DNA of 33,899 nucleotides from assembly GCA_021777055.1 (NCBI GenBank), contig JAIQZO010000052.1:1-33899 (forward strand), written 5' to 3'. The notes under the pieces are model-generated. The model was given only the letters and a program-made list of their open reading frames with translations. It was not told the origin of the DNA and did not search any database. This document shows, piece by piece, positions 24,156 to 32,314 of the stretch. This stretch comes from Candidatus Anammoxibacter sp. GTDB taxonomy: Bacteria; Planctomycetota; Brocadiia; Brocadiales; Anammoxibacteraceae. Each line of letters opens with the position of its first letter. Position 1 is the stretch's first letter. The position numbers were made by a program, and so were the translations under genes.

Positions 24156-25580
24156 TTATGTAAAATTCATGCCCATAAGGAATTCTGCATTTGTCTTTGT
24201 TTTTCCAAGTTTCTTCTTCAAAGATGTTATAACCTCTTCACTACCCCTCTCATTAAGGATTTTCCTTAGCATCCATATACGTTTAAGTTCTTCAGTATCA
24301 ACAATCAGCTCTTCCTTCCTGGTCCCCGACTTTGTAACATCAATAGCGGGAAAGTTACGTTTATCTGCAAGTCTTCTGTCGAGATGTAGTTCCATATTAC
24401 CGGTTCCTTTAAACTCTTCATATATAACTTCATCCATCCTACTGCCTGTATCAATAAGCGCAGTTGCAATAATAGTTAAACTTCCACCACTTTCAACGTT
24501 TCTTGCTGCGCCAAAAAATCTTTTTGGCCTTTGCAGGGCGCTCGCGTCAACACCTCCGGAAAGAATACGCCCACTGTGCGGTAGTTCTGTATTATAGGCA
24601 CGGGCCAGCCTGGTAATTGAATCAAGAAGAATAACTACGTCTTTCTTGTATTCCAGCATCTTTTTTGCCTTTTCCACGACCATTTCAGCTACCTGTATAT
24701 GTCTGCTGCATGGCTCATCAAATGTAGAACTAATAACTTCACCTTCTACAGAACGTTGCATTTCAGTTACTTCTTCAGGTCTTTCGTCGATTAACAGCAC
24801 TATTAAATAAACTTCCGGGTTGTTTGCAGTGATACTGTTGGCTATTTTCTGTAAAAGTACTGTTTTTCCAGTTCTTGGTGGAGCAACTATTAGGCCTCTC
24901 TGCCCTTTACCTATTGGAGTAATAATATCCATTATCCTTGTCTCAAATATATTTGGATCTGTTTCTAGGATTAGTCTTTCTGTTGGATGGCATGGTCTAA
25001 GGTCATCAAAAACGATGACATCGTTCATTATCTCAGGGTTTTCGTAGTTTATTGCTTCGACACGTAAAAGTGCAAAGTATCTTTCATTATCTTTTGGTGG
25101 TCTGATTTGTCCTGATACTGTAACACCTGTTCTTATGCCAAAACGTCTTATTTGTGAAGGAGAAATATATATGTCATCAGGGCAAGGTAGATAATTGTAA
25201 TCGGGGGAACGTAAGAATCCAAACCCTTCAGGCAGTACTTCTACGACACCTTCTCCATACATGAGCCCGTTCTGGTTTACTCTTTCCTTAAGGATTTTGA
25301 ATATAAGGTCTTGCTTTTTCAGCCCGGTATAATCCTTTATATTTTCTTTCTTTGCTGCAGCATGTAGTTCTTTTATTGTCATCTTCTGCAGCTCGGTTAT
25401 ATGCATTCCGCCTTTCTTTACTTTTTCGTATTTGTCGTTAATTTCTTCTCCGCCTTTTTTTACTTTATCGCTAACCTCTTCGGCGCCTTTTTTTACTTTA
25501 TCGTTAACCTCTTCGCTGCCTTTTTTTACTTTATCGTTAATTTCTTCGCTGCCTTTTTTTTCGGCCTTTAATACTGCCAT
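24156..25580 (-). CDS. rho: Transcription termination factor Rho with repetitive N-terminal extension
   Basis: A 474-residue protein (E. coli 419). Residues about 8-56 are an unusual tract of 11-residue repeats such as [11 protein letters not shown], encoded by 33-base repeats. Then follow the Rho N-terminal helical domain ([20 protein letters not shown]), the RNA-binding domain with GFGFLRS (119-125) and [13 protein letters not shown], and the ATPase with P-loop APPRTGKT (233-240), [25 protein letters not shown] and [11 protein letters not shown]. All catalytic motifs are present, so it should be an active hexameric RNA helicase. GGAG precedes the ATG. It follows coaE at 30 bases and converges on csrA. 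Confidence 0.98.
   Translation of the reverse strand: MAVLKAEKKGSEEINDKVKKGSEEVNDKVKKGAEEVSDKVKKGGEEINDKYEKVKKGGMHITELQKMTIKELHAAAKKENIKDYTGLKKQDLIFKILKERVNQNGLMYGEGVVEVLPEGFGFLRSPDYNYLPCPDDIYISPSQIRRFGIRTGVTVSGQIRPPKDNERYFALLRVEAINYENPEIMNDVIVFDDLRPCHPTERLILETDPNIFETRIMDIITPIGKGQRGLIVAPPRTGKTVLLQKIANSITANNPEVYLIVLLIDERPEEVTEMQRSVEGEVISSTFDEPCSRHIQVAEMVVEKAKKMLEYKKDVVILLDSITRLARAYNTELPHSGRILSGGVDASALQRPKRFFGAARNVESGGSLTIIATALIDTGSRMDEVIYEEFKGTGNMELHLDRRLADKRNFPAIDVTKSGTRKEELIVDTEELKRIWMLRKILNERGSEEVITSLKKKLGKTKTNAEFLMGMNFT
25436..25562 (-). repeat. 33-base tandem repeats within rho
   Basis: About four imperfect copies of a 33-base unit (coding KVKKG-EE-ND), each with a run of seven or eight A on the coding strand. 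Copy-number change would keep frame, whereas slippage in the A-runs would not. Confidence 0.7.
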
Positions 25581-25610
25581 CTTTTTTCTCCAAGAAATCT
25601 AAAATGCTAA

Positions 25611-26246
25611 TTATCCTTTGTCTGTTTGACTTATATTATTAAAATCGTCCCAAACCTTTTTAGCTTGTTTAATTGTTTCTTTTTCTGAATTGTTGTTGTT
25701 GATTATAAATGTAGCCCTTTTCTTTTTAATCTCCAAGGGTAATTGGAAGATTTCCCTTCTGCTTATCTCCTCTTTCTCCCAGTTTCTACTCTCTTTGCAC
25801 CTTCTCTCTCTCCGTTCTATTTCTGTTTCCACAAAAACTACCGCACTGCAGATATGGGATAAATTTGACTCTTCAAGCAAGGCGGCATCAATAACAGCGA
25901 CCTCTCTCTTCTTTCGTCTTATTCCTGCTAATATTTTCTTTATTTGCCTTAAAACGATAGGATGAAGTATCTTGTTAAGTTGCTCTATCTCTTCTTTTTT
26001 CTCAAAAACGATTCTGCCAAGCTTTTTTCTATCTACTTTCTCATTATTATGGTCCATAACTGTGGGCCAAATATCGGTAACTTGCTTACAAACACTTTTC
26101 TTGTTTAGCAATGCATGGCATAGCTTGTCCGCATCTATTAACTCTGCCCCTAATTGACGGAAAATTCCAGTGACAAAGCTTTTACCGCTCCCAATACCTC
26201 CGGTAATTCCCACTATTATTAATGGTCTGCTTTTCACTCTACACAA
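25611..26246 (-). CDS. coaE: CoaE, dephospho-CoA kinase
   Basis: A ~208-residue kinase that phosphorylates the 3'-OH of dephospho-CoA, the last step of CoA synthesis. It has the P-loop GITGGIGSGKS (about 13-23), DADKLCHALL, LNKILHPIVLRQI, and a lid region with RRERRCKESRNW. The frame opens at TTG 26246. A GTG at 26237 is an alternative, and neither has a clear ribosome site. Its place between a PolA-type gene and rho matches the polA-coaE-rho order seen in several Gram-negative groups. Confidence 0.93.
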   Translation of the reverse strand: MCRVKSRPLIIVGITGGIGSGKSFVTGIFRQLGAELIDADKLCHALLNKKSVCKQVTDIWPTVMDHNNEKVDRKKLGRIVFEKKEEIEQLNKILHPIVLRQIKKILAGIRRKKREVAVIDAALLEESNLSHICSAVVFVETEIERRERRCKESRNWEKEEISRREIFQLPLEIKKKRATFIINNNNSEKETIKQAKKVWDDFNNISQTDKG

Positions 26247-26375
26247 TTGAAACTAAGAAAATACATGTGAATGTATAAATATTAATAAAAAACCGATGTA
26301 TACAATACAATATAAGTTGGATTTGCGAGATGATGCATTGTCTTGTACCGTAAATCTGAAATGGGTTGCATTTCC

Positions 26376-27215
26376 TTATAAAAATGTCTTAAATCCAAAT
26401 TCCTTAAATATCGTTTGGGTCTCTTTCTCGCTAATCTCGTTAACCCTGCAATCTTCAAGATCAAAATCAATAGGTACTTTAATATTAATGGTTGCAAGGT
26501 ATCTGGAAAGTTTTGCCTGCTCGCCGTACTCCATAAGGCTCTGCTTAGTCTTTTTTGCACTTATTTTGTCAATATTATTCAGAATGCCATCAACAGAATC
26601 CCATTCATTAATAAGTTTTGTTGCTGTTTTAGGTCCTATTCCGGGGACACCGGGAATATTGTCAGATGAGTCACCTACTAAAGCCAGGATTTCTATCATT
26701 TGTAACGGTTCTACTCCTCTTTTTGCTTTAAATGCATCTGTGTCATAGAAAGTATTGCTCTTTATATCAAACATTGTAATATTGTCGTCAAGGAGTTGTT
26801 CCAAGTCTTTGTCTCTGGATATGAGTACTGTTTTTATATTTTCTTTTGATAATTTTTTAGAAATCGTACCCATTATGTCATCAGCTTCAAAACCGTCTTG
26901 GGAGTATATAGGGATATTATAAGCCTTGATTACCCTTTCCAATAAAGGGAATTGTGGTCTGAGATCGTCCGGCATAGGTTTTCTGTTGGCTTTGTAATCT
27001 TTAAAATATTCATGCCTGAATGTTGGGGCTTTTGTATCAAATGTGATTGCTAGGTAATCTGGGTCTTGTGATTTCATCAGTTTTCTGAGCATTGAAGTAA
27101 AACCGTATACAGCGTTAATTGGATCTCCTTTTGGTGTAGATAACGGTGGTATGGCGTAGTATGCTTGAAATAACAGTGCATGGCCGTCTATTAAAAAGAG
27201 TGCTTTTTGGGACAT
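26376..27215 (-). CDS. PolA-type 5'-3' exonuclease, polymerase domain absent
   Basis: A 279-residue protein equal to the N-terminal flap-exonuclease domain of DNA polymerase I: LFLIDGHALLFQAYYA (6-21), AITFDTKAPTFRHEYFKDYK with KANRKPMP, GFEADDIMGT, ISRDKDLEQLL, ALVGDSSDNIPGVPGIGPKTA (helix-hairpin-helix). It removes RNA primers and flaps. It stops cleanly at EFGFKTFL where a full PolA would go on for ~600 residues, and only 130 bases separate it from coaE, so no polymerase part is hidden. It could be a truncated polA or a functional stand-alone nuclease. All metal-binding acidic residues I can see are intact. Confidence 0.88.
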   Translation of the reverse strand: MSQKALFLIDGHALLFQAYYAIPPLSTPKGDPINAVYGFTSMLRKLMKSQDPDYLAITFDTKAPTFRHEYFKDYKANRKPMPDDLRPQFPLLERVIKAYNIPIYSQDGFEADDIMGTISKKLSKENIKTVLISRDKDLEQLLDDNITMFDIKSNTFYDTDAFKAKRGVEPLQMIEILALVGDSSDNIPGVPGIGPKTATKLINEWDSVDGILNNIDKISAKKTKQSLMEYGEQAKLSRYLATINIKVPIDFDLEDCRVNEISEKETQTIFKEFGFKTFL

Positions 27216-27910
27216 AAATCGTTTGCCTGTAACCCTAGAAGGGGAATTAGGCGTAAATTATCAATGATGGGTTACAACAAATTAAGAAAAGTTTTTTTTT
27301 ATTGGAGAGTGTTACTCTTATTTATGTTTAACTGGGAAATATCGATATACACATCAAGCCTGGCAACAACGTTTATACTTTACACGAAGTATAACAGATA
27401 AAATCCTGTTTGTTTCTGCTTCGATAAGCTAAAGAATATAGAGAATAACAGGCCGACATAAATTATCTATAATAATTTAAGATATGCAGGCTTCTCTTTG
27501 CAAGGCATCAAGTAAATTAGAGGATATTAAACCATCTAGTCTTCAGGGTGTTAACAATGAATTCTCACGGCTTGTTTCATCCTGTATACGAAGCTTACAA
27601 ACTATAACAGGTAGATTGTGTATGTGTGTGTATATTAGTGACAAGTATAAACTTGCAGAAAAATAAACGGGAAACTTTAAAACAGAAAGGGAATTTAAAC
27701 TGACCACACGTTGTCAATGGTTCACAATCTATCATTTTTAAAAACTTATGTCAACAATAATTTCACAATGCTAACTTTCAATCGTAATTTTGATTACCGC
27801 TTTGCCGTAATATGGTTTGTATTTTTGAATGCTTTGTCTTTCTGTTATAATCGGCAGATTATATTTTAGATTTACTTCCAGGAGAATTTGACATATAAAA
27901 TAGATAAATA
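27216..27910. other. Intergenic region between the exonuclease and glycosyltransferase genes
   Basis: A 695-base divergent gap. One 60-codon plus frame (27484-27666) has no ribosome site and no recognisable features. A sigma-70-like promoter is annotated at 27825. Nothing else stands out. Confidence 0.45.
27825..27851 (+). promoter_or_regulatory. Sigma-70-like promoter for the glycosyltransferase genes
   Basis: A perfect TATAAT (27846-27851) is preceded by TTGAAT (27825-27830) with a short 15-base spacer. AGGAGA follows at about 27880, and the first start codon at 27911 is about 50 bases from the expected transcript start. Confidence 0.35.
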
Positions 27911-28729
27911 ATGGAGATAAATTTGCGGTATTCGGAGGACGGAAACGTAGAGCATATGAAAAAAGATGAGTTAAAAGTCAAACTTTCTGCCTGCATTATT
28001 GCGTTTAATGAAGAGGAGCGGATTAGGGAATGCCTGGAAAGCGTTGCCTGGGTTGACGAGATAGTTGTAGTGGATTCTTATAGTACAGATAAAACTGTTG
28101 AAATATGCAAAGAATTTACCGATAAGGTTTTTTTGAATAAGTGGCCTGGTTATGTTGAACAGAAAAATTATGCACTGGAGATGGCGAGTAATAACTGGGT
28201 CTTGTGTCTGGATTCTGACGAGCGTGTATCCGCTGAAATGGCTCAAGAGGTTTACAGAGAGTTAAGTAGTGATATTATAGAATACAATGGCTTTATTTTT
28301 AGGCGCCACTCTTATTATTTAGGCAGACTGATTAACCATGGTGGTTGGTATCCGGACTGTAAATTACGGCTCTTTAGAAAGGATAAAGGTGGTTGGGTAG
28401 GTGTGAATCCTCATGATAAGGTTGAAGTTGTGGGGCCCACCAAATATATTAAAGAAGACATTATACACTATCCGTATAGAAGTATTGCGGATCAGTTAAG
28501 GACCATTGATAGCTTTTCATCTCTGTATGCGGACGAGATGATTAAAAAAGGTAAGAAGTTTAATATCCTTAACCTGTTTATTCGCCCTCCCACGAGATTT
28601 TTCGAGACATATTTATGGAAGTTAGGATTTCTGGATGGTTTGCCAGGACTTATTAATATTTTTATAGCATCATTTTATGTGTTTTTAAAATATCTGAAAT
28701 GGTATGAAAGGAAAAAGCAGGAATGTTAG
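27911..28729 (+). CDS. Family-2 glycosyltransferase, WaaE/KdtX-like
   Basis: A 272-residue GT-A enzyme: LSACIIAFNEEERIRECLES (25-44), VDEIVVVDSYSTDKT, the DxD motif LDSDER (100-105) and GGWYPDCKLRLFRK. These fit the family of lipopolysaccharide-core beta-1,4-glucosyltransferases (WaaE/KdtX-like). Its sugar and acceptor cannot be fixed. A hydrophobic/aromatic C-terminal patch (about 235-265) may associate with the membrane. The ATG at 27911 lacks a close ribosome site, and an ATG at 27956 (MKKDELKVK) is a good alternative because family members start just before this point. It overlaps the next glycosyltransferase gene by 7 bases. Confidence 0.85.
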   Translation: MEINLRYSEDGNVEHMKKDELKVKLSACIIAFNEEERIRECLESVAWVDEIVVVDSYSTDKTVEICKEFTDKVFLNKWPGYVEQKNYALEMASNNWVLCLDSDERVSAEMAQEVYRELSSDIIEYNGFIFRRHSYYLGRLINHGGWYPDCKLRLFRKDKGGWVGVNPHDKVEVVGPTKYIKEDIIHYPYRSIADQLRTIDSFSSLYADEMIKKGKKFNILNLFIRPPTRFFETYLWKLGFLDGLPGLINIFIASFYVFLKYLKWYERKKQEC

Positions 28730-29673
28730 ATGTTGCTTTTATTATTGTAACGTGGAATACCAAAGATTTGTTGCTGGATTGCCTTGAGTCTCTCTTTAGC
28801 CAGGTATCTTTGATTAGCTATGAGGTGTTTGTTGTTGATAATGGCTCCCATGATGGTACGGTTGAAGCGGTGGAGGAGAGGTTTCCAAATGCAAAGCTTA
28901 TTGCAAATGAAAAAAATCTGGGATTTGCAGCCGCAAATAACCAGGGACTAAAAGAGATGTCTGCTCGTTATGCTGTACTTTTGAACAACGATACAATAGT
29001 ATCAAAAGGTGTTTTTGAACGGTTGGTTGAATTTATGGATGAGAATTTGGATACTGCCGTAACCGGGCCACAGTTATTAAATAAAGATGGATCAAAACAA
29101 AACTGTTTTCATAACTATCCGTCTTTACTGACAGAGATTGTTGGCCTGGGAATACTTAAATCATTTTTTCCTGAAAAGTATCCCGGTAAACGTAAAGATT
29201 ATGATTCTCCTTTGGAAACAGATGCCATACTCGGAGCTTGCTTGATGGTTAGAAAGACTGTCGTTGACCAAATAGGGTATATGGATGATGGGTATTTCTT
29301 CTTTCTTGAAGAGACAGACTGGTGTTACAGAATAAAAAAAGCCGGATGGAAAGTATATCATATCCCTGATGTAAAGATAGTCCATCTGCATGGTGCAAGT
29401 ACCAAGAAAAAAGTGCCGGTTGCAACCTGGATAGAGTATTACAGGTCTAACTATAGATTTTTCCGTAAAAACATAGGTTTCTTACCGTTGGTTTTAGTTA
29501 CCATTATTAAATTCCTTAAATTAAATTTAAATGTCATTCTCATGTTTCTACTTTGCATAGTTACTCTATTCTCAGCGAAGAAGTTTAAACAGAAACTTGT
29601 CACTTACGGAACGCTCTTACTTTGGCACATAAGGTTTTGTCCAAAGAATATGGGGTTGAAGAGTGTAAAGTAA
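28723..29673 (+). CDS. Family-2 glycosyltransferase, rhamnosyltransferase-like
   Basis: A 316-residue GT-A enzyme with DVAFIIVTWNTKDLLLDCLES (start), VFVVDNGSHDGT, NLGFAAANNQG, the metal-binding NND (88-90), GACLMVRK and FFLEETDWCYRIKKAGWK (193-210). This is the pattern of rhamnosyl- and related transferases for O-antigen or exopolysaccharide. A hydrophobic segment (about 251-284) suggests inner-membrane association. Its ATG overlaps the end of the upstream glycosyltransferase gene, so the two are translationally coupled and probably act on one glycan. Confidence 0.88.
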   Translation: MLDVAFIIVTWNTKDLLLDCLESLFSQVSLISYEVFVVDNGSHDGTVEAVEERFPNAKLIANEKNLGFAAANNQGLKEMSARYAVLLNNDTIVSKGVFERLVEFMDENLDTAVTGPQLLNKDGSKQNCFHNYPSLLTEIVGLGILKSFFPEKYPGKRKDYDSPLETDAILGACLMVRKTVVDQIGYMDDGYFFFLEETDWCYRIKKAGWKVYHIPDVKIVHLHGASTKKKVPVATWIEYYRSNYRFFRKNIGFLPLVLVTIIKFLKLNLNVILMFLLCIVTLFSAKKFKQKLVTYGTLLLWHIRFCPKNMGLKSVK

Positions 29674-29717
29674 TAGATTTTGTGTAGATGGTTGTTTGTA
29701 ATTCTTAATAATATTAA

Positions 29718-29752
29718 AGAAGCTAACTTGATTATTAATTAAGTTAGCTTCT
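29718..29752. terminator. 12-bp perfect hairpin after the glycosyltransferase genes
   Basis: AGAAGCTAACTT (29718-29729) pairs exactly with 29741-29752 around an 11-base loop, 45 bases past the stop at 29673. No T-run follows on the plus strand, so termination is likely but not typical. Confidence 0.4.
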
Positions 29753-29932
29753 GTGGGTGCATTGTGCCAGATTTTAGATCTTAGAGGTCAAAATACATAA
29801 GTAGTATAATCTAAAATTACAGTTTGCTAATCATTATTCTTGTATCAGAAATTAGAGATATGTTTTATTCTAAACTGTGGATTATAATTTTGTTGCCCGT
29901 TGCAGTTATATTTTAGAGGAGGGTTTAAATAA

Positions 29933-31051
29933 ATGAAGATATTGGTTACAGGCGGAGCTGGTTTTGTAGGTTCACATACAGTTGATGCACTTATAGAAAA
30001 AGGGCATACTGTTAGAATACTGGATAATCTTGATCCGCAGGTTCATGGGCCGTCCGGGAATAAACCTGTATACTTGAATAAAGAGGCGGAATTTATAAAT
30101 GGTGACATAAGGAATGAAGCAGATGTTAAAAATGCTCTTGATGGGGTGCAGGTAGTGTTTCACCTTGCCGCGCTTGTGGGTGTGGGACAATCCATGTATG
30201 ACATCAAAAGGTATGTGGAAGTGAACTCACTTGGTGGTGCGATTCTGCTGGATCAATTAGCAAACGGGAAACATAGCGTTGAAAAAGTGGTGGTTGCATC
30301 ATCTATGTCTATCTATGGTGAAGGCGCTTATAGCTGTAGAAATTGTGGTAAAGTTTACCCCAGGCTTCGTACACCGGAACAGTTAAAGGAAAGGTCATGG
30401 GATGTCTGCTGTCCCATATGTGGTCTGGATGTGGAGGCAATTCCTGTGTCAGAGGATAAGCCGTTGTATCCCACGTCTATTTACGCGGTAACGAAGAGGG
30501 ATCATGAAGAGATGTTTTTGAGCGTAGGTAACTCATACAAAATACCCACAGTTGCGCTGCGTTATTTTAATATCTACGGAACAAGGCAATCTATTTCAAA
30601 TCCGTATACAGGTGTTGCTGCTATTTTCTTGTCCAGAATTCTCAACAATAATAGACCATTGATATTTGAAGATGGATTGCAGAGCCGTGATTTTATTCAC
30701 GTATCTGATCTTGTGAAGGCAAATATCATTGCTATGGAGAAAAGCGAAGCTGATTATAATGTATTTAACGTTGGAACCGGCAGGAATCTAAGTGTACTTG
30801 ATATTGCAAATATATTGATAAAACGGTTGAATGTAGATCTTGAACCGGAAATAGTCAATAAGTTTAGAGAAGGGGATATTAGACACTGTTTTGCAGATGC
30901 ATCAAAGATTGAGACGGAGTTGGGTTTTCGTGCAGATGTGACCTTTGAATCCGGACTAGATGATTTAATCGAGTGGGCAAAGGTGACAGATTCGGATGAC
31001 CAGGTAGAAAAGGCAACTCAGGAGTTGGCCGCAAAAGGGTTGACCTGGTGA
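29933..31051 (+). CDS. NAD-dependent nucleotide-sugar epimerase with Cys4 insert
   Basis: A 372-residue extended short-chain dehydrogenase: GGAGFVGSH (7-15, NAD-binding), HLAALVGVGQS (77-87), SSMSIYGEG (123-131), catalytic YAVTK (184-188), ALRYFNIYGTRQS and a C-terminal SRDFIHVSDLVKAN. Between about 134 and 166 lies a zinc-ribbon-like insert with C135-x2-C138 and C159/C160-x-x-C163. The same insert and the RQSISNPYTGVAAIF stretch recall dTDP-L-rhamnose 4-epimerase-type enzymes (WbiB-like), from memory. It probably supplies a sugar nucleotide to the neighbouring glycosyltransferases. AGGAGG precedes the ATG. Confidence 0.85.
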   Translation: MKILVTGGAGFVGSHTVDALIEKGHTVRILDNLDPQVHGPSGNKPVYLNKEAEFINGDIRNEADVKNALDGVQVVFHLAALVGVGQSMYDIKRYVEVNSLGGAILLDQLANGKHSVEKVVVASSMSIYGEGAYSCRNCGKVYPRLRTPEQLKERSWDVCCPICGLDVEAIPVSEDKPLYPTSIYAVTKRDHEEMFLSVGNSYKIPTVALRYFNIYGTRQSISNPYTGVAAIFLSRILNNNRPLIFEDGLQSRDFIHVSDLVKANIIAMEKSEADYNVFNVGTGRNLSVLDIANILIKRLNVDLEPEIVNKFREGDIRHCFADASKIETELGFRADVTFESGLDDLIEWAKVTDSDDQVEKATQELAAKGLTW

Positions 31052-31397
31052 GTGGCAGGTGAGAGGTCCATTCTATAAAGTTATTCGAAATATTAGAATT
31101 TGTGACATATAAAAACCTATTGGATAAAAATGAGAAAGTACAGTTTCTGTGAATCATGTCATTTGAAATGATATCCACAAGGTGCAACTTCCGAATATTC
31201 TTTCAAATGTCATGATGCTCGGAGGGATATTGCTTTATTTTCTTAAAAAGAGCAATAATGTGTTTTGGCCTCTAAGTATTTTAGAGATGACCAGTTCTGG
31301 TCATCTCCTAGTTGAACGAAACCGCTGCGCGGTAGTTTTCTGCATCTACGACCCCACCAAAAGACCTTTACCAATCGAATAATACCCCTAAAAAAGC
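31052..31397. other. Intergenic region before the IS91-type element
   Basis: No gene. It contains the 11-bp hairpin at 31284-31307 and a smaller ACCGC/GCGGT hairpin followed by AGTTTTC (31321-31339). Confidence 0.45.
31284..31307. repeat. 11-bp perfect hairpin with 2-base loop
   Basis: GAGATGACCAG (31284-31294) and CTGGTCATCTC (31297-31307) form a compact palindrome between the epimerase gene and the mobile element. It could be a terminator for the epimerase gene (weak T content) or a protein-binding site. Confidence 0.45.
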
Positions 31398-31476
31398 TGG
31401 ACAAACTCTTACCTATAAACTATCTTTCCTTTAGTTTAATTTTATATTTTTATCGAATAACTAAAGGAGTGAAGAG

Positions 31477-32312
31477 ATGGGAGAATTACGTGATCGAATG
31501 CTTGAGGAGATGAAGTTACGAAATTTAAGCGAAAAGACCGTAAGGTCGTATATAATGCAAATGGAGCTGTATGCCAAGAAGTTTGGCAGATCGCCTGCTG
31601 AGCTAGGCGAATTAGAGATACGGGAATATTTGCGGTATTTGCGAGAAGAGAAAAAGTTAAGTAGTTCAAGTATTAATGTAGCGTACAGCGCATTGAAATT
31701 TTTTTACACCCAAATACTCCATTGCAAATTCAGTGTGGAGAAGATATCACGTCCTAAAAGGGAAAAGAAGCTACCAATAATATTGTCAAAGAGAGAAATC
31801 ATATCAATACTGGAAGAGTCCAGGAATTTAAAATACAAGACAATATTAATGACAATATATTCGACAGGTTGTCGAGTAATGGAAGCAACCCATCTTAAAG
31901 TATCGGATATAGATAGTAATCGAATGCAGGTGCGGGTAAATCAAGGCAAAGGGAAGAAAGATCGTTATACGATCTTGTCAAAAACATTACTAACAACATT
32001 GCGCGAGTACTGGAAAAGTTACAGACCCAAGGAGTGGTTGTTTACTGGCCTTGGTAAAGAGGGTCCATTAGGAGAATCAGTAGTCCAAAAAGAGTTTAAA
32101 GATGCTAAAAAAAAGCTGGCGTATTAAAGCCAGTCTCAGTTCATCACCTACGCCACAGTTTTGCTACCCACCTTCTTGAAGATGGCATAGACATCTTCAC
32201 AATCCAGAAACTCCTAGGCCACAGCAATATACGAACCACCGCGGTCTATATCCACGTTAAACGCGAGAACATAAAGAAGCTGGTCAGTCCCCTTGACCGA
32301 ATGGAGGAATAG
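31477..32312 (+). CDS. Tyrosine recombinase, two frames joined by a -1 shift
   Basis: The first frame (31477-32127, 216 residues) holds the SAM-like core-binding domain (1-90) and the first half of the catalytic domain: [18 protein letters not shown] with catalytic Arg133, GKGKKDRY with the Lys. It stops just after a run of eight A (32107-32114). The -1 frame carries the rest to 32312: [12 protein letters not shown] (HxxR), [16 protein letters not shown] with the nucleophilic Tyr. Together they give a normal ~278-residue integrase. The shift point contains A AAA AAG (32109-32115), the dnaX-type slippery heptamer, followed by a CTGGC/GCCAG hairpin. It is thus either programmed frameshifting or a simple indel. 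Four bases separate its end from the transposase start. Confidence 0.8.
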
Positions 32313-32314
32313 CA

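Noticed and set aside
27207..27401. 64-codon plus-strand frame overlapping the start of the exonuclease gene
   Set aside because: It overlaps the exonuclease start on the other strand, is low complexity, and has no motif.
27484..27666. 60-codon plus-strand frame upstream of the glycosyltransferases
   Set aside because: No ribosome site, no hydrophobic or domain pattern, no recognisable family. Too little to call a gene.
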